A DNA stretch of 12,690 bases, taken from positions 1 through 12,690 of the forward strand of contig JASHTZ010000785.1 in NCBI GenBank assembly GCA_030040295.1, written 5' to 3'. The stretch is from Terriglobia bacterium. GTDB taxonomy: Bacteria > Acidobacteriota > Terriglobia > UBA7540. Within the stretch, counting starts at the first letter, position 1. Every line of letters begins with the position of its first letter. Shown here one piece after another: positions 7,191 through 12,690 of the stretch. Both the position numbers and the translations under genes were made by a program. The notes below the pieces were generated by a model that was given only the letters and a program-made list of their open reading frames with translations, was not told where the DNA came from and made no database searches.

Positions 7191-9011
7191 CTAAACTTTC
7201 CCATACACCGGTCCATAATTCGCGCAGGCGCGATAGTCGGCGGCTTCGGGGTCGGCGGTACCGAAGTGCGTCCAGGCGCTGGGGCGGAAGATTCGTTCTT
7301 CGCTCACGTTGTGCATGCACACGGGGATGCGCAGCATAGACGCCAGCGTGAGCAATTGGTGTCCGATGTGCCCGTAAGAAATCGAGCCGTGGTTCGCGCC
7401 CCAGTTGTTCATGACGGAGTAAACGTCGCGGAACGGGCCCTTGCCGGTGAGCGTTGGCGCAAACCATGTGGTGGGCCAGGTGGGGTTCGTGCGCTCATCG
7501 AGAATTTTGTGGACTTTGGCGGGCAGCTCCACGGTGTAACCTTCCACCAGTTGCAGTGCCGGCCCCAGGCCCGCGATCCAATTAATTCGCGCCATGGTGG
7601 CCGGGAATTCGCAGCAGGTGAGGAATTGCGATGACCATCCGCCGCCGCGGAAGTATTCGAGCATCGCCGGGCCCCACTGCGTGGCTTCAAGGCAGGCCTC
7701 GACTTCCTCGACGGTAACTTCCCAGAAGGGCTTCATCACGGACTTGCCGTCGCGGGTCATTCGCCCGGTGGCATCGAGCGTGGCGGCTCCCGAATTGATC
7801 AGGTGCAGAATTCCGCCGCTGGCTTTCCCGGTCAGCTTGTGGCCGGCTACGCGCTTCACCGCCGCCGGACTCCAGTAAGTGCGCACGTCAGCGAAAATCT
7901 GCGCCGTATCGGTGAGCAGATGCCCCATCAGCATCGTGGCGCCGTTGAGGGAATCGTTCTCCGTGGCGAAGACGTAGGGCTCGCGGATGCCGTTCCAGTC
8001 GAAGGAAGAATTGAGAATGGCTTCCATGAAGTCGCCGTTGGGAAAATGATCGGTCCATTGGCGCTGGCCCTGGAATCCGCCCACGATGGCGTTGCGGCCC
8101 ATCGCTTCCTCCCCGTAACCCATTTTGGCAAGCCGCGGGTTGCCCACCATCAGGTCGCGCGCGATGAGCGTCATTTTCACCGACGTCACCCAGTCGGCGT
8201 CTTTGGCCTCCCGAGATTTCTGGAGTTTCTCGGGGTTCCAATCCTTGCCCTCGTGGCACCAGGCTTTCACCCACTCCATGGCGCGGTCAAATTCCTTGGC
8301 GTCGTAGATTTTCTCTTCGATGCGCCGCACGAACTCCGACATGTCGACGCACTCAGTGCGGATGCCGAGATAATTCTGGAAGAAGTCGGGATTCACCATT
8401 GAGCCGGCAATTCCCATGGAGACCGTGCCCAGCGACAGGTAGGATTTGCCACGCATCTCCGCCATCGCGAGACCGGCCTTGGCGAATTGCCGCAGCTTCT
8501 CCTGCACGTCGGGCGGAATGGACGCGTCGGTTGAGTCCTGCACATCCTGGCCATAGATGCTGAAGGCGGGCAGGCCTTTCTGGTTGTGCCCGGCGAGCAC
8601 GGCGGCGAGATAGACAGCGCCGGGACGCTCCGTGCCGTTAAATCCCCAGACGGCCTTGGGAACCAGCGGATCCATATCCATGGTTTCCGACCCGTAGCAC
8701 CAGCAGGGCGAAACCGTGAGCGACACGCCCACGCCCGCGCGCGCGAATTTCTCCGCGCAGTCAGCCGCTTCCGCCACGCCGCCGATGCACGAGTCGGCGA
8801 TCACGCATTCCACCGGCAGGCCGTTCGAATGTCGCAGACTTTTCTTCAGGAAATCCGCAGCGGCTTTCGCCATGCCCATGGTTTGCTTCTCGAGCGACTC
8901 GCGCACGCCCTTGCGGCGACCGTCAATTGCCGGTCGAATTCCGATTTTGGGCAATGCACCGCGCAGCCGCTTTTGTGGCTTGTTCATTTTGAACTCACTG
9001 GTTGTTGCCAT
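7191..9011 (-). CDS. fucI: L-fucose isomerase
   Basis: FucI interconverts the aldose L-fucose and the ketose L-fuculose, the first step of fucose catabolism (EC 5.3.1.25); many homologues also accept D-arabinose. The 606-residue protein matches E. coli FucI (591 aa) nearly end to end: KIGIRPAIDGRRKGVRESLE at 22-41, CWCYGSETMDMDP at 103-115, WGFNGTERPGAVYLAA at 122-137, and RPSAW then YRACANYGP at the end. The three manganese ligands known from the E. coli structure (Glu337, Asp361, His528) align with Glu330, Asp353 and His541. The ATG at 9009-9011 is chosen because GGAGG (9024-9028) lies upstream. A second in-frame ATG 8 codons later lacks a good ribosome-binding site but would match the E. 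coli N-terminus more closely. No kinase, aldolase, transporter or regulator of fucose use is beside it, so it stands alone here. Its 3' end converges on lhr with 7 nt between stop codons. Confidence 0.97.
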   Translation of the reverse strand: MATTSEFKMNKPQKRLRGALPKIGIRPAIDGRRKGVRESLEKQTMGMAKAAADFLKKSLRHSNGLPVECVIADSCIGGVAEAADCAEKFARAGVGVSLTVSPCWCYGSETMDMDPLVPKAVWGFNGTERPGAVYLAAVLAGHNQKGLPAFSIYGQDVQDSTDASIPPDVQEKLRQFAKAGLAMAEMRGKSYLSLGTVSMGIAGSMVNPDFFQNYLGIRTECVDMSEFVRRIEEKIYDAKEFDRAMEWVKAWCHEGKDWNPEKLQKSREAKDADWVTSVKMTLIARDLMVGNPRLAKMGYGEEAMGRNAIVGGFQGQRQWTDHFPNGDFMEAILNSSFDWNGIREPYVFATENDSLNGATMLMGHLLTDTAQIFADVRTYWSPAAVKRVAGHKLTGKASGGILHLINSGAATLDATGRMTRDGKSVMKPFWEVTVEEVEACLEATQWGPAMLEYFRGGGWSSQFLTCCEFPATMARINWIAGLGPALQLVEGYTVELPAKVHKILDERTNPTWPTTWFAPTLTGKGPFRDVYSVMNNWGANHGSISYGHIGHQLLTLASMLRIPVCMHNVSEERIFRPSAWTHFGTADPEAADYRACANYGPVYGKV

Positions 9012-9080
9012 GCTGGTTCGCCCCCTCCAAAGGGAGCATCATTGTAACGCAAAGCGGAATTTTTGCACCGGGGTTATCGA

Positions 9081-9222
9081 TTACAGGGATCGGAGCGCGG
9101 TGGAAATGGGCCGCGAAGCCGCAGGGATCACCGGGAGCAATCCGCTCGCCACGCCCATGCCGAGCGCGAAGATGATTCCCCCCTACCGGCAAATCAGGCG
9201 TGATGCGAAAGGCGAAGGCCAT
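9081..9222 (-). pseudogene. Remnant of a FtsX/MacB-like ABC transporter permease C-terminus, frameshifted
   Basis: Read on the minus strand, 9222 to about 9178 encodes MAFAFRITPDLPVGG. After a one-base shift at the C6 run on the plus strand (9178-9183), the frame continues as IIFALGMGVASGLLPVIPAA and ends ...SRPISTALRSL, stop at 9081-9083. Together this reads like the last transmembrane helix and tail of FtsX-type permeases, whose ends typically read 'aFrvTPxLl..GllfAlxmGllGGLlPAlrAARlpivxALR'. Removing one G from the G6 run restores the frame. Nothing upstream of 9222 is recognisable, so most of the gene has been lost. The identification rests on pattern recognition of about 46 residues. The piece lies 69 nt upstream of fucI on the same strand and probably has no function. 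Confidence 0.55.
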
Positions 9223-9323
9223 GTGCGAAGATGGGCGTTGCGGCCAAGAGAAAATCGGCGATGGATTGGGTAGCGTCCGGGCGATCGTGGTACGGCCATC
9301 CCAAAGCGTGAAAAATAAACAAT

Positions 9324-9406
9324 CTCACGCAAAGGCGCAAAGTCACCCAGGGGAGAGACCCTTTGATTGCTTAGCGATGTTTTGCGCCTTGGCGTCTTGG
9401 CGTGAG
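9324..9406. repeat. Interspersed inverted-repeat element (REP/MITE-like)
   Basis: Outer arms CTCACGC (9324-9330) and GCGTGAG (9400-9406) are perfect inverted repeats. The inner arms AAGGCGCAAA (9332-9341) and TTTGCGCCTT (9381-9390) are also perfect inverted repeats. The right side carries about 9 extra bases (9391-9399) formed by an extra copy of a CAAG(A/G)CGC unit. The central part contains a small AGGG/CCCT hairpin (9349-9362). The whole can fold into one long interrupted stem. Very similar 'CTCACGCAAAG(A/G)CGC...' elements are, as far as I recall, widespread in intergenic DNA of several soil phyla, where they produce spurious open reading frames on both strands. It lies in a decayed intergenic region between the permease remnant and the glsB-like gene. 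Confidence 0.65.
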
Positions 9407-9441
9407 GTGTTTTTCTTTTGAGCGGATACTTTACGCCTTGA

Positions 9442-9699
9442 CTACCACCGACCGGAATGTGCGAAGGTTCGCACCACCAGCACGAGCAGCACTGCGCCCA
9501 CCGTGGCCGCGGCCAGGCTGCCGATAAAGCCGAGAATGCTAATTCCCAGGAGCCCGAAGATCCAACCTCCAATGACTGCCCCAATCAGGCCCAGAAACAG
9601 GTCGGCGATAATTCCGAAGCCGCCGCCACGCGTGATCTTGCCGCTGAGCCAGCCGGCGATCAGTCCGATGATGATCCACCCGAGAATCGTAAAATGCAT
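9442..9699 (-). CDS. GlsB/YeaQ/YmgE-family small membrane protein
   Basis: This is an 85-residue, very hydrophobic, glycine-rich protein with three predicted membrane helices (about residues 2-18, 30-50 and 54-76). It has the family pattern WIIIGLIAGWLSGKI, then GGGFGIIADLFLGLIGAVIG (27-46), then a final GAVLLVLVVR helix. The family (Pfam Transgly_assoc) is found in the inner membrane and is associated with stress responses; the biochemical role is unknown, and the 'transglycosylase-associated' name is not evidence of enzyme activity. I place the start at the ATG at 9697-9699 because GGAG (9706-9709) lies 6 nt upstream and the length then fits the usual 82-85 residues. An ATG four codons earlier has no ribosome-binding site. 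It begins 20 nt after the coiled-coil gene on the same strand, so the two are probably co-transcribed. Confidence 0.88.
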   Translation of the reverse strand: MHFTILGWIIIGLIAGWLSGKITRGGGFGIIADLFLGLIGAVIGGWIFGLLGISILGFIGSLAAATVGAVLLVLVVRTFAHSGRW

Positions 9700-9719
9700 T
9701 GTTAGCTCCATGTCTTCGT

Positions 9720-10877
9720 CTAAGCCCCCGCGGGCATGAGCAGGTAACCCACCACGCTGCGAGCATTGATCTGCGTGATCACCAGGCTATAGGGATGACT
9801 GGCGTCCTTGGGAAAAAGTTCGAGAGATTCCTGCACGCCGAGGTTATCGAGCCAGAGCTTTTGTCCATTAGCCGCCATCGTGACGTACCCACGAAAGCGC
9901 TGATTTTTTACATTGGTTCTCAGGACGGTGAGGGCAACTCCCGGAGCGAGCTGCGAAGGTGAGTTTCGGGTAGCTTCAAAGTTCACCTTTTCGCGCTGGA
10001 GCTTTTGACTCAGGTCACGCAAGTTGGTGCGCTGCTGGCCAACCTCTTCGTTGACGTTGACGAGGCTGCGGGCATTTTCGTCACGTGCGTTGCTCAATTC
10101 GGCTTGCAGGGCGGCTACCTCCGTTTCAAGCTTTTGGTTCAGTTGCGCCACGCTCGCACGATCTGCGTTCTGGTTTTGTTCGATCTGGTTCAATCGTGAA
10201 TCCACTGCCTGGTTCCTTTGATCCATTTCACTGTGCAGGCGGGTTTCAAGATCCCGGGTCTGGCGGCGTGCATATTGCAAGGTTGAATTGACCTTGCCGT
10301 CGAGAGCGACGAGATGGGCAGACATCTGGTTCCAGTCGGCCGTCAGGCTGCGAACTTTGGCTTCCGCGTCTCCCATGCGGCTCCCCAGGGTATCTATGGA
10401 GTGGAACATGCCGGGCAGTTGCGCAATCGAAATGTTCTGGCTGCGCAAAGCGTAGTAGCTGTAGGTCAAGGCGCCGATAAATGCCGCCCACAAGACTATT
10501 AATACCACCCACAGCGCACCGGTGTGGTGAGTGTGTGGAGGGGTGGACGGAGTATTTTCCTCCGCCCCAAAGAGGGACATTCCACCGCCGTGCCAGCCCT
10601 TACTCGCTTCGTCAGAAGGCGGCGCGAGCGGTATTTCGCGCCTTTCAGGTTGCCCGGGGGGCGGTTCGTCGGCTGCAACCTGTTCGAACTCCTCCGGCTT
10701 AGCTTCGGGCGCCGCGGCCTGGGACTTCGTTACTTCTTTTTCCTGTCCTTCTTGTTCCTGATTTCCCTTCGCAGTTTCCTCCTGCGGCTTTTCTTCATCT
10801 TTTTTTTTGTGAGGGCTATCATCCGGCGGACCGCCACCGATTGCCCCGAACTGTCCTAAATTCCCGAAAACGCTCAT
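9720..10877 (-). CDS. Single-span membrane protein with long coiled coil, function unknown
   Basis: I do not recognise this 385-residue protein. In order it has a low-complexity, charged and proline-rich N-terminal region (about 1-119; Lys/Glu/Gln-rich at 24-70, ending in HTHHTG), one strong membrane helix (about 120-143, rich in V, L, W and A), a long heptad-like region rich in Q, N, L, E and R (about 150-300), and a compact C-terminal domain (about 305-385) that looks beta-rich and ends VVGYLLMPAGA. The layout predicts a cytoplasmic N-terminus and a periplasmic coiled coil presenting the last domain. The short motif MS(V/L)FG occurs twice, at residues 1-5 and 100-104. The ATG at 10875-10877 is chosen because GGAGGTGA lies at 10882-10889 (7 nt from GGAGG to the ATG); a TTG one codon earlier would be too close. 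A structural, envelope or scaffold role is possible but unproven. It is followed by the glsB-like gene. Confidence 0.8.
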   Translation of the reverse strand: MSVFGNLGQFGAIGGGPPDDSPHKKKDEEKPQEETAKGNQEQEGQEKEVTKSQAAAPEAKPEEFEQVAADEPPPGQPERREIPLAPPSDEASKGWHGGGMSLFGAEENTPSTPPHTHHTGALWVVLIVLWAAFIGALTYSYYALRSQNISIAQLPGMFHSIDTLGSRMGDAEAKVRSLTADWNQMSAHLVALDGKVNSTLQYARRQTRDLETRLHSEMDQRNQAVDSRLNQIEQNQNADRASVAQLNQKLETEVAALQAELSNARDENARSLVNVNEEVGQQRTNLRDLSQKLQREKVNFEATRNSPSQLAPGVALTVLRTNVKNQRFRGYVTMAANGQKLWLDNLGVQESLELFPKDASHPYSLVITQINARSVVGYLLMPAGA

Positions 10878-10881
10878 CAAT

Positions 10882-10889
10882 TCACCTCC
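10882..10889 (-). promoter_or_regulatory. Strong Shine-Dalgarno deciding the start of the coiled-coil protein
   Basis: On the minus strand the sequence reads GGAGGTGA, with 7 nt between GGAGG and the ATG at 10875-10877 and 4 nt between it and the TTG at 10878-10880. The ATG is therefore the more likely start. Confidence 0.75.
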
Positions 10890-11100
10890 GTCATCGAAAT
10901 CGTCCGACGGCTTCCGTGAAGCTCACAGTCCGGCCTCAGTCGTGGAAGTCCACACTTCGGGGAGCAAGGAATCTGCCAAAGGTTTTTGGCGGGTCGGAAC
11001 GCCGGAAATCAAGCACTTAGGCTTGGAGCGGCCAGTCTGCGTAGCACCCTATTTTCCCGCGTCGGTGGAAGGAATTACACGGTCATTCCGCGTCCTAATT

Positions 11101-11131
11101 CTGGCAATCTACAGACGCCATGGCCTATAAT
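11101..11131 (+). promoter_or_regulatory. Possible promoter of the DUF4160/DUF2442 unit
   Basis: A perfect TATAAT lies at 11126-11131. The best -35 candidate is CTGGCA at 11101-11106 (four of six matches to TTGACA) with a 19-nt spacer. Transcription from near 11138 would give a leader of about 110 nt containing the palindrome at 11204-11220. The -10 match is good and the -35 is weak. Confidence 0.3.
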
Positions 11132-11203
11132 TGCCCATGGGAGTGAGAGCGAAGTTGTGGCGACTGGATTAGTAGGGTGCTCGAGTTATGGCAGGTTGGC
11201 TGC

Positions 11204-11220
11204 GCTCAATTCGATTGAGC
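11204..11220. promoter_or_regulatory. Perfect 7-bp inverted repeat (operator or hairpin) before the DUF4160 gene
   Basis: GCTCAAT (11204-11210), TCG, ATTGAGC (11214-11220) form a perfect inverted repeat with a 3-nt centre. It ends 28 nt before the DUF4160 start codon. It could be a dimeric repressor site, or a small leader hairpin in the mRNA. There is no T-run after it, so a terminator is unlikely. Confidence 0.4.
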
Positions 11221-11248
11221 CTTCCGCCGCGCCGCCCGACCGCAACCT

Positions 11249-11506
11249 ATGCCTGAGATCTCGCGATTCCTCGGTATCGTCATCGGTATCTTCTACAGCG
11301 AGCATGGGGTGCCACACTTTCATGCGGCTTATGGCGGGTACGAAATCTCTGTCGAGGTAGAGTCGGGTGAGATTCACGGCCAATTTCCACCCAGGGCTTT
11401 GCGGCTCGTGCTGGAATGGGCAAGTCTCCACCGCGAGGAGTTGATGGAAAATTGGAAACTTGCGCGGCAGGGGCAACCTCTCCGGCGCATTGCCCCATTG
11501 GAGTGA
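11249..11506 (+). CDS. DUF4160 domain protein
   Basis: This small 85-residue protein fits the DUF4160 family over its whole length. It has the canonical start MPEISRFLGIVI (1-12), the GVPHFHAAYGGYE core (20-32) with the conserved HFH triad at 23-25, and the C-terminal LRLVLEWASLHREEL and NWKLARQGQPL segments leading to the end. The biochemical function of the family is unknown. Its members are very often encoded next to a DUF2442 protein, as here, and such pairs are often discussed as toxin-antitoxin-like modules; I know of no proof for this case. The ATG at 11249 is chosen from the family N-terminus, because no clear Shine-Dalgarno precedes it, so translation may be weak. It is followed 5 nt later by the DUF2442 gene on the same strand, which points to one transcript. 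Confidence 0.88.
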   Translation: MPEISRFLGIVIGIFYSEHGVPHFHAAYGGYEISVEVESGEIHGQFPPRALRLVLEWASLHREELMENWKLARQGQPLRRIAPLE

Positions 11507-11511
11507 GAATC

Positions 11512-11757
11512 ATGAATTATCACATTATCGAGGCGCGTTACGTGGCCCGCCACGTCGTCTGGCTCCGCTTTCACGATGGAACCAGCGGAGAAATAGACCT
11601 CGCGCAGGCTCTCCGTGGGCCTATCTTCGAACCACTGTGCGATCCCGTTGTCTTCAGCCAATTCCGAATTCATCCTGAGTTTCACACGCTGGTGTGGCCG
11701 AATGGGGCCGACTTCGCCCCCGAGTTCTTGCACGATAATCTGCGCGTCACCGTTTAA
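11512..11757 (+). CDS. DUF2442 domain protein
   Basis: This 81-residue protein matches the DUF2442 pattern: an opening segment of the form 'YHIIEARYVARHVVWLRFHD' (residues 2-21), then GTSGEIDLAQAL (22-33), GPIFEPLCDPVVFSQFRI, and the ending TLVWPNGADFAPEFL (60-74), the family's most recognisable segment. Family members are small alpha/beta proteins of unknown function, commonly paired with DUF4160 or with helix-turn-helix domains. The ATG at 11512 is preceded by GGAGTGAG (11500-11507), which also spans the stop of the DUF4160 gene, so the two genes are tightly coupled. A longer reading in the same frame from 11416 is rejected because it would overlap the DUF4160 gene by about 90 nt and extend beyond the family's N-terminus. 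The gene converges on trpE 56 nt downstream. Confidence 0.88.
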   Translation: MNYHIIEARYVARHVVWLRFHDGTSGEIDLAQALRGPIFEPLCDPVVFSQFRIHPEFHTLVWPNGADFAPEFLHDNLRVTV

Positions 11758-11813
11758 AGGCAGGGCCGCATTTAGGGCTCGGGCGTGCCTGCACTTGTGG
11801 AAGCTTGGGACTT

Positions 11814-12690
11814 TTACAGCCCTTTTTCCGCCAGTTCGAACGCGCGCAGGAGGGCGCGGGCTTTGTTCTGGCACTCTTCGTATTCGCGCGCGGGGATGGA
11901 GTCGGCCACGATGCCGGCGCCGGCTTGCAGGTAGGCGATCTTGTTCTTGACGATCACGGTGCGGATGACGATGCAGGAGTTGAGCCTTCCAGAAAAATCG
12001 AGATAGAGCACAGATCCCCCGTAAATCCCGCGCCGAGTGGGCTCGAGCTCATCGATGATCTCCATGGCGCGAACCTTGGGCGCTCCCGTCAGCGTCCCGG
12101 TGGGGAAACAGGCCGCAAGCGCCGCGTAGCTGTCTGCATCCCGGCGCAGGCGGCCGGTGATTTGCGAAACCATGTGCATCACGTGCGAGTAGCGCTCGAC
12201 GAACATGACGTCGCGGGGCTTCACGCTCGAGAATTCCGAGACGCGGCCCAAGTCATTGCGGCCAAGATCCACCAGCATGATGTGTTCGGCTCGCTCCTTG
12301 GCGTCGGAGCGGAGTTCCTCCTCCAGCCCCTTGTCCTCCTCTTCCGTCTTGCCGCGCGGGCGCGTCCCCGCGATGGGCCGGTATTCCACGTCCCGGCCCG
12401 CCACCTTCACCAGCATTTCCGGTGACGAACCCAGCACCGTCGATTCCCCCATGCGCAGGTAAAACATGTAAGGCGAAGGATTGACGGCGCGCAGGGCGCG
12501 GTAAACGTCGAACGCCGGTACACGCAGGGGAACCTCCATGCGTTGCGAAAGCACCACCTGGAAAATATCGCCCGCGCGAATGTATTCCATCGAGCGCTCC
12601 ACCATCGCCTCGTAGCGCTCGCGAGTCATGTTGGAGCGCACCCGCAGCCGCCCCGCCGGAGGATGACCGCTCACCATCTGGAGCGGGTGG
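11814..12690 (-). CDS. trpE: Anthranilate synthase component I, C-terminal part (partial)
   Basis: TrpE converts chorismate to anthranilate with ammonia delivered by TrpG, the first step of tryptophan synthesis (EC 4.1.3.27), in the cytoplasm. The 291 or so codons seen cover the chorismate-binding domain: AGDIFQVVLSQR, YRALRAVNPSPYMFYL, GSSPEMLVKV, PIAGTRPRG, ERAEHIMLVDLGRNDLGRV, ERYSHVMHMVSQITG with the catalytic-region histidine, GTLTGAPKVRAMEIIDELEP, and QAGAGIVADSIPAREYEE. PIAGTRPRG and the surrounding wording favour TrpE over PabB. The frame stays open to the window edge, so the internal ATG at 12675-12677 is not the true start. The N-terminal part with the tryptophan feedback site is outside. 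The stop is TAA at 11814-11816, and the gene converges on the DUF2442 gene. trpG and other trp genes are not visible. Confidence 0.95.
   Translation of the reverse strand, partial: HPLQMVSGHPPAGRLRVRSNMTRERYEAMVERSMEYIRAGDIFQVVLSQRMEVPLRVPAFDVYRALRAVNPSPYMFYLRMGESTVLGSSPEMLVKVAGRDVEYRPIAGTRPRGKTEEEDKGLEEELRSDAKERAEHIMLVDLGRNDLGRVSEFSSVKPRDVMFVERYSHVMHMVSQITGRLRRDADSYAALAACFPTGTLTGAPKVRAMEIIDELEPTRRGIYGGSVLYLDFSGRLNSCIVIRTVIVKNKIAYLQAGAGIVADSIPAREYEECQNKARALLRAFELAEKGL

Larger units (their letters stand above)
10890..11248. other. Intergenic region of about 360 nt between two divergent units
   Basis: I see no convincing gene here. Open reading frames on the plus strand (for example from 10942 or 10986) lack ribosome-binding sites, composition and motifs of real proteins, and one of them runs into the DUF4160 gene in another frame. 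The region should contain promoters for both the minus-strand coiled-coil/glsB pair and the plus-strand DUF4160/DUF2442 pair. It holds a perfect TATAAT (11126-11131), two copies of CCATGG flanking that box (11119-11124 and 11135-11140), a 9-bp inverted repeat (11043-11051 with 11173-11181) and a 17-nt palindrome (11204-11220). No tRNA or other RNA gene was recognised. Confidence 0.6.

Noticed and set aside
9183..9584. Open frames on both strands across the inverted repeat (9183-9584 minus, 9200-9421 plus)
   Set aside because: They read through the repeat element, giving the K/R/T-rich peptides typical of such elements, and the minus one overlaps the glsB-like gene. They are not real proteins.
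10578..10580. Internal ATG (Met100) of the coiled-coil protein as an alternative start giving a repeat of MSxFG
   Set aside because: The only purine-rich stretch directly abuts the ATG, too close for a ribosome-binding site, while the upstream ATG has an excellent one.
10942..11360. Plus-strand open frames in the intergenic region (10942-11130, 10986-11360)
   Set aside because: They have no ribosome-binding site and no recognisable motif, and the longer one overlaps the well-supported DUF4160 gene in another frame.
11758..11813. Possible terminator between the DUF2442 gene and trpE
   Set aside because: Only loose pairings such as AGGCA/TGCCT with a loop above 20 nt and no following T-run were found.
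12675..12677. ATG near the right edge as the start of trpE
   Set aside because: The frame stays open to the window edge, and TrpE needs a further N-terminal domain, so this is an internal methionine.

Overview
The window is a GC-rich (about 60% by eye), gene-dense bacterial chromosome segment. It carries arginine and tryptophan biosynthesis genes, a very large Lhr-type helicase, an L-fucose isomerase, two membrane proteins and a small DUF4160/DUF2442 gene pair. I see no plasmid, phage or CRISPR hallmarks. The argR-argG-argH order, full-length Lhr, a FtsX/MacB-type permease remnant, a GlsB-like protein and a 'CTCACGC...AAGGCGCAAA' inverted repeat together suggest a soil-type Acidobacteriota or a related phylum. 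This is inference only, because there is no rRNA or other phylogenetic marker to settle it.

Plus-strand block (1-7183): the 3' end of argR (arginine repressor), a short promoter/operator-like gap, then argG and argH with an ATGA overlap, then lhr starting 3 nt after the argH stop. ArgG and ArgH carry out the last two steps from citrulline to arginine, and the neighbouring ArgR is the expected regulator. A 10-bp direct repeat and a TTGAATTCAA palindrome just before argG are candidate operator sequence. Lhr (1426 aa) appears to be co-transcribed with the arginine genes, although its role is nucleic-acid metabolism.

Minus-strand block (7191-10877): lhr and fucI converge with 7 nt between their stop codons. 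fucI (606 aa) is a very clear L-fucose isomerase with all three metal ligands, but no fucose kinase or aldolase lies beside it. Upstream of fucI is a decayed region with no intact gene. It holds the C-terminal remnant of a FtsX-like ABC permease with a frameshift at a G6 run, followed by an interspersed inverted-repeat element of about 83 bp. Next come a GlsB/YeaQ-type small membrane protein and, 20 nt upstream of it on the same strand, an unrecognised single-span coiled-coil protein; these two are probably co-transcribed.

Right end: after about 370 nt of non-coding DNA that contains a TATAAT box, a 17-nt palindrome and a pair of 9-bp inverted repeats, a plus-strand two-gene unit encodes a DUF4160 protein and a DUF2442 protein. 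It converges on trpE (anthranilate synthase component I, minus strand), whose 5' part lies outside the window.

Most of the window is ordinary. The parts most worth following up are the DUF4160/DUF2442 pair with its palindrome, the coiled-coil/GlsB pair, and the placement of full-length Lhr in an arginine operon.
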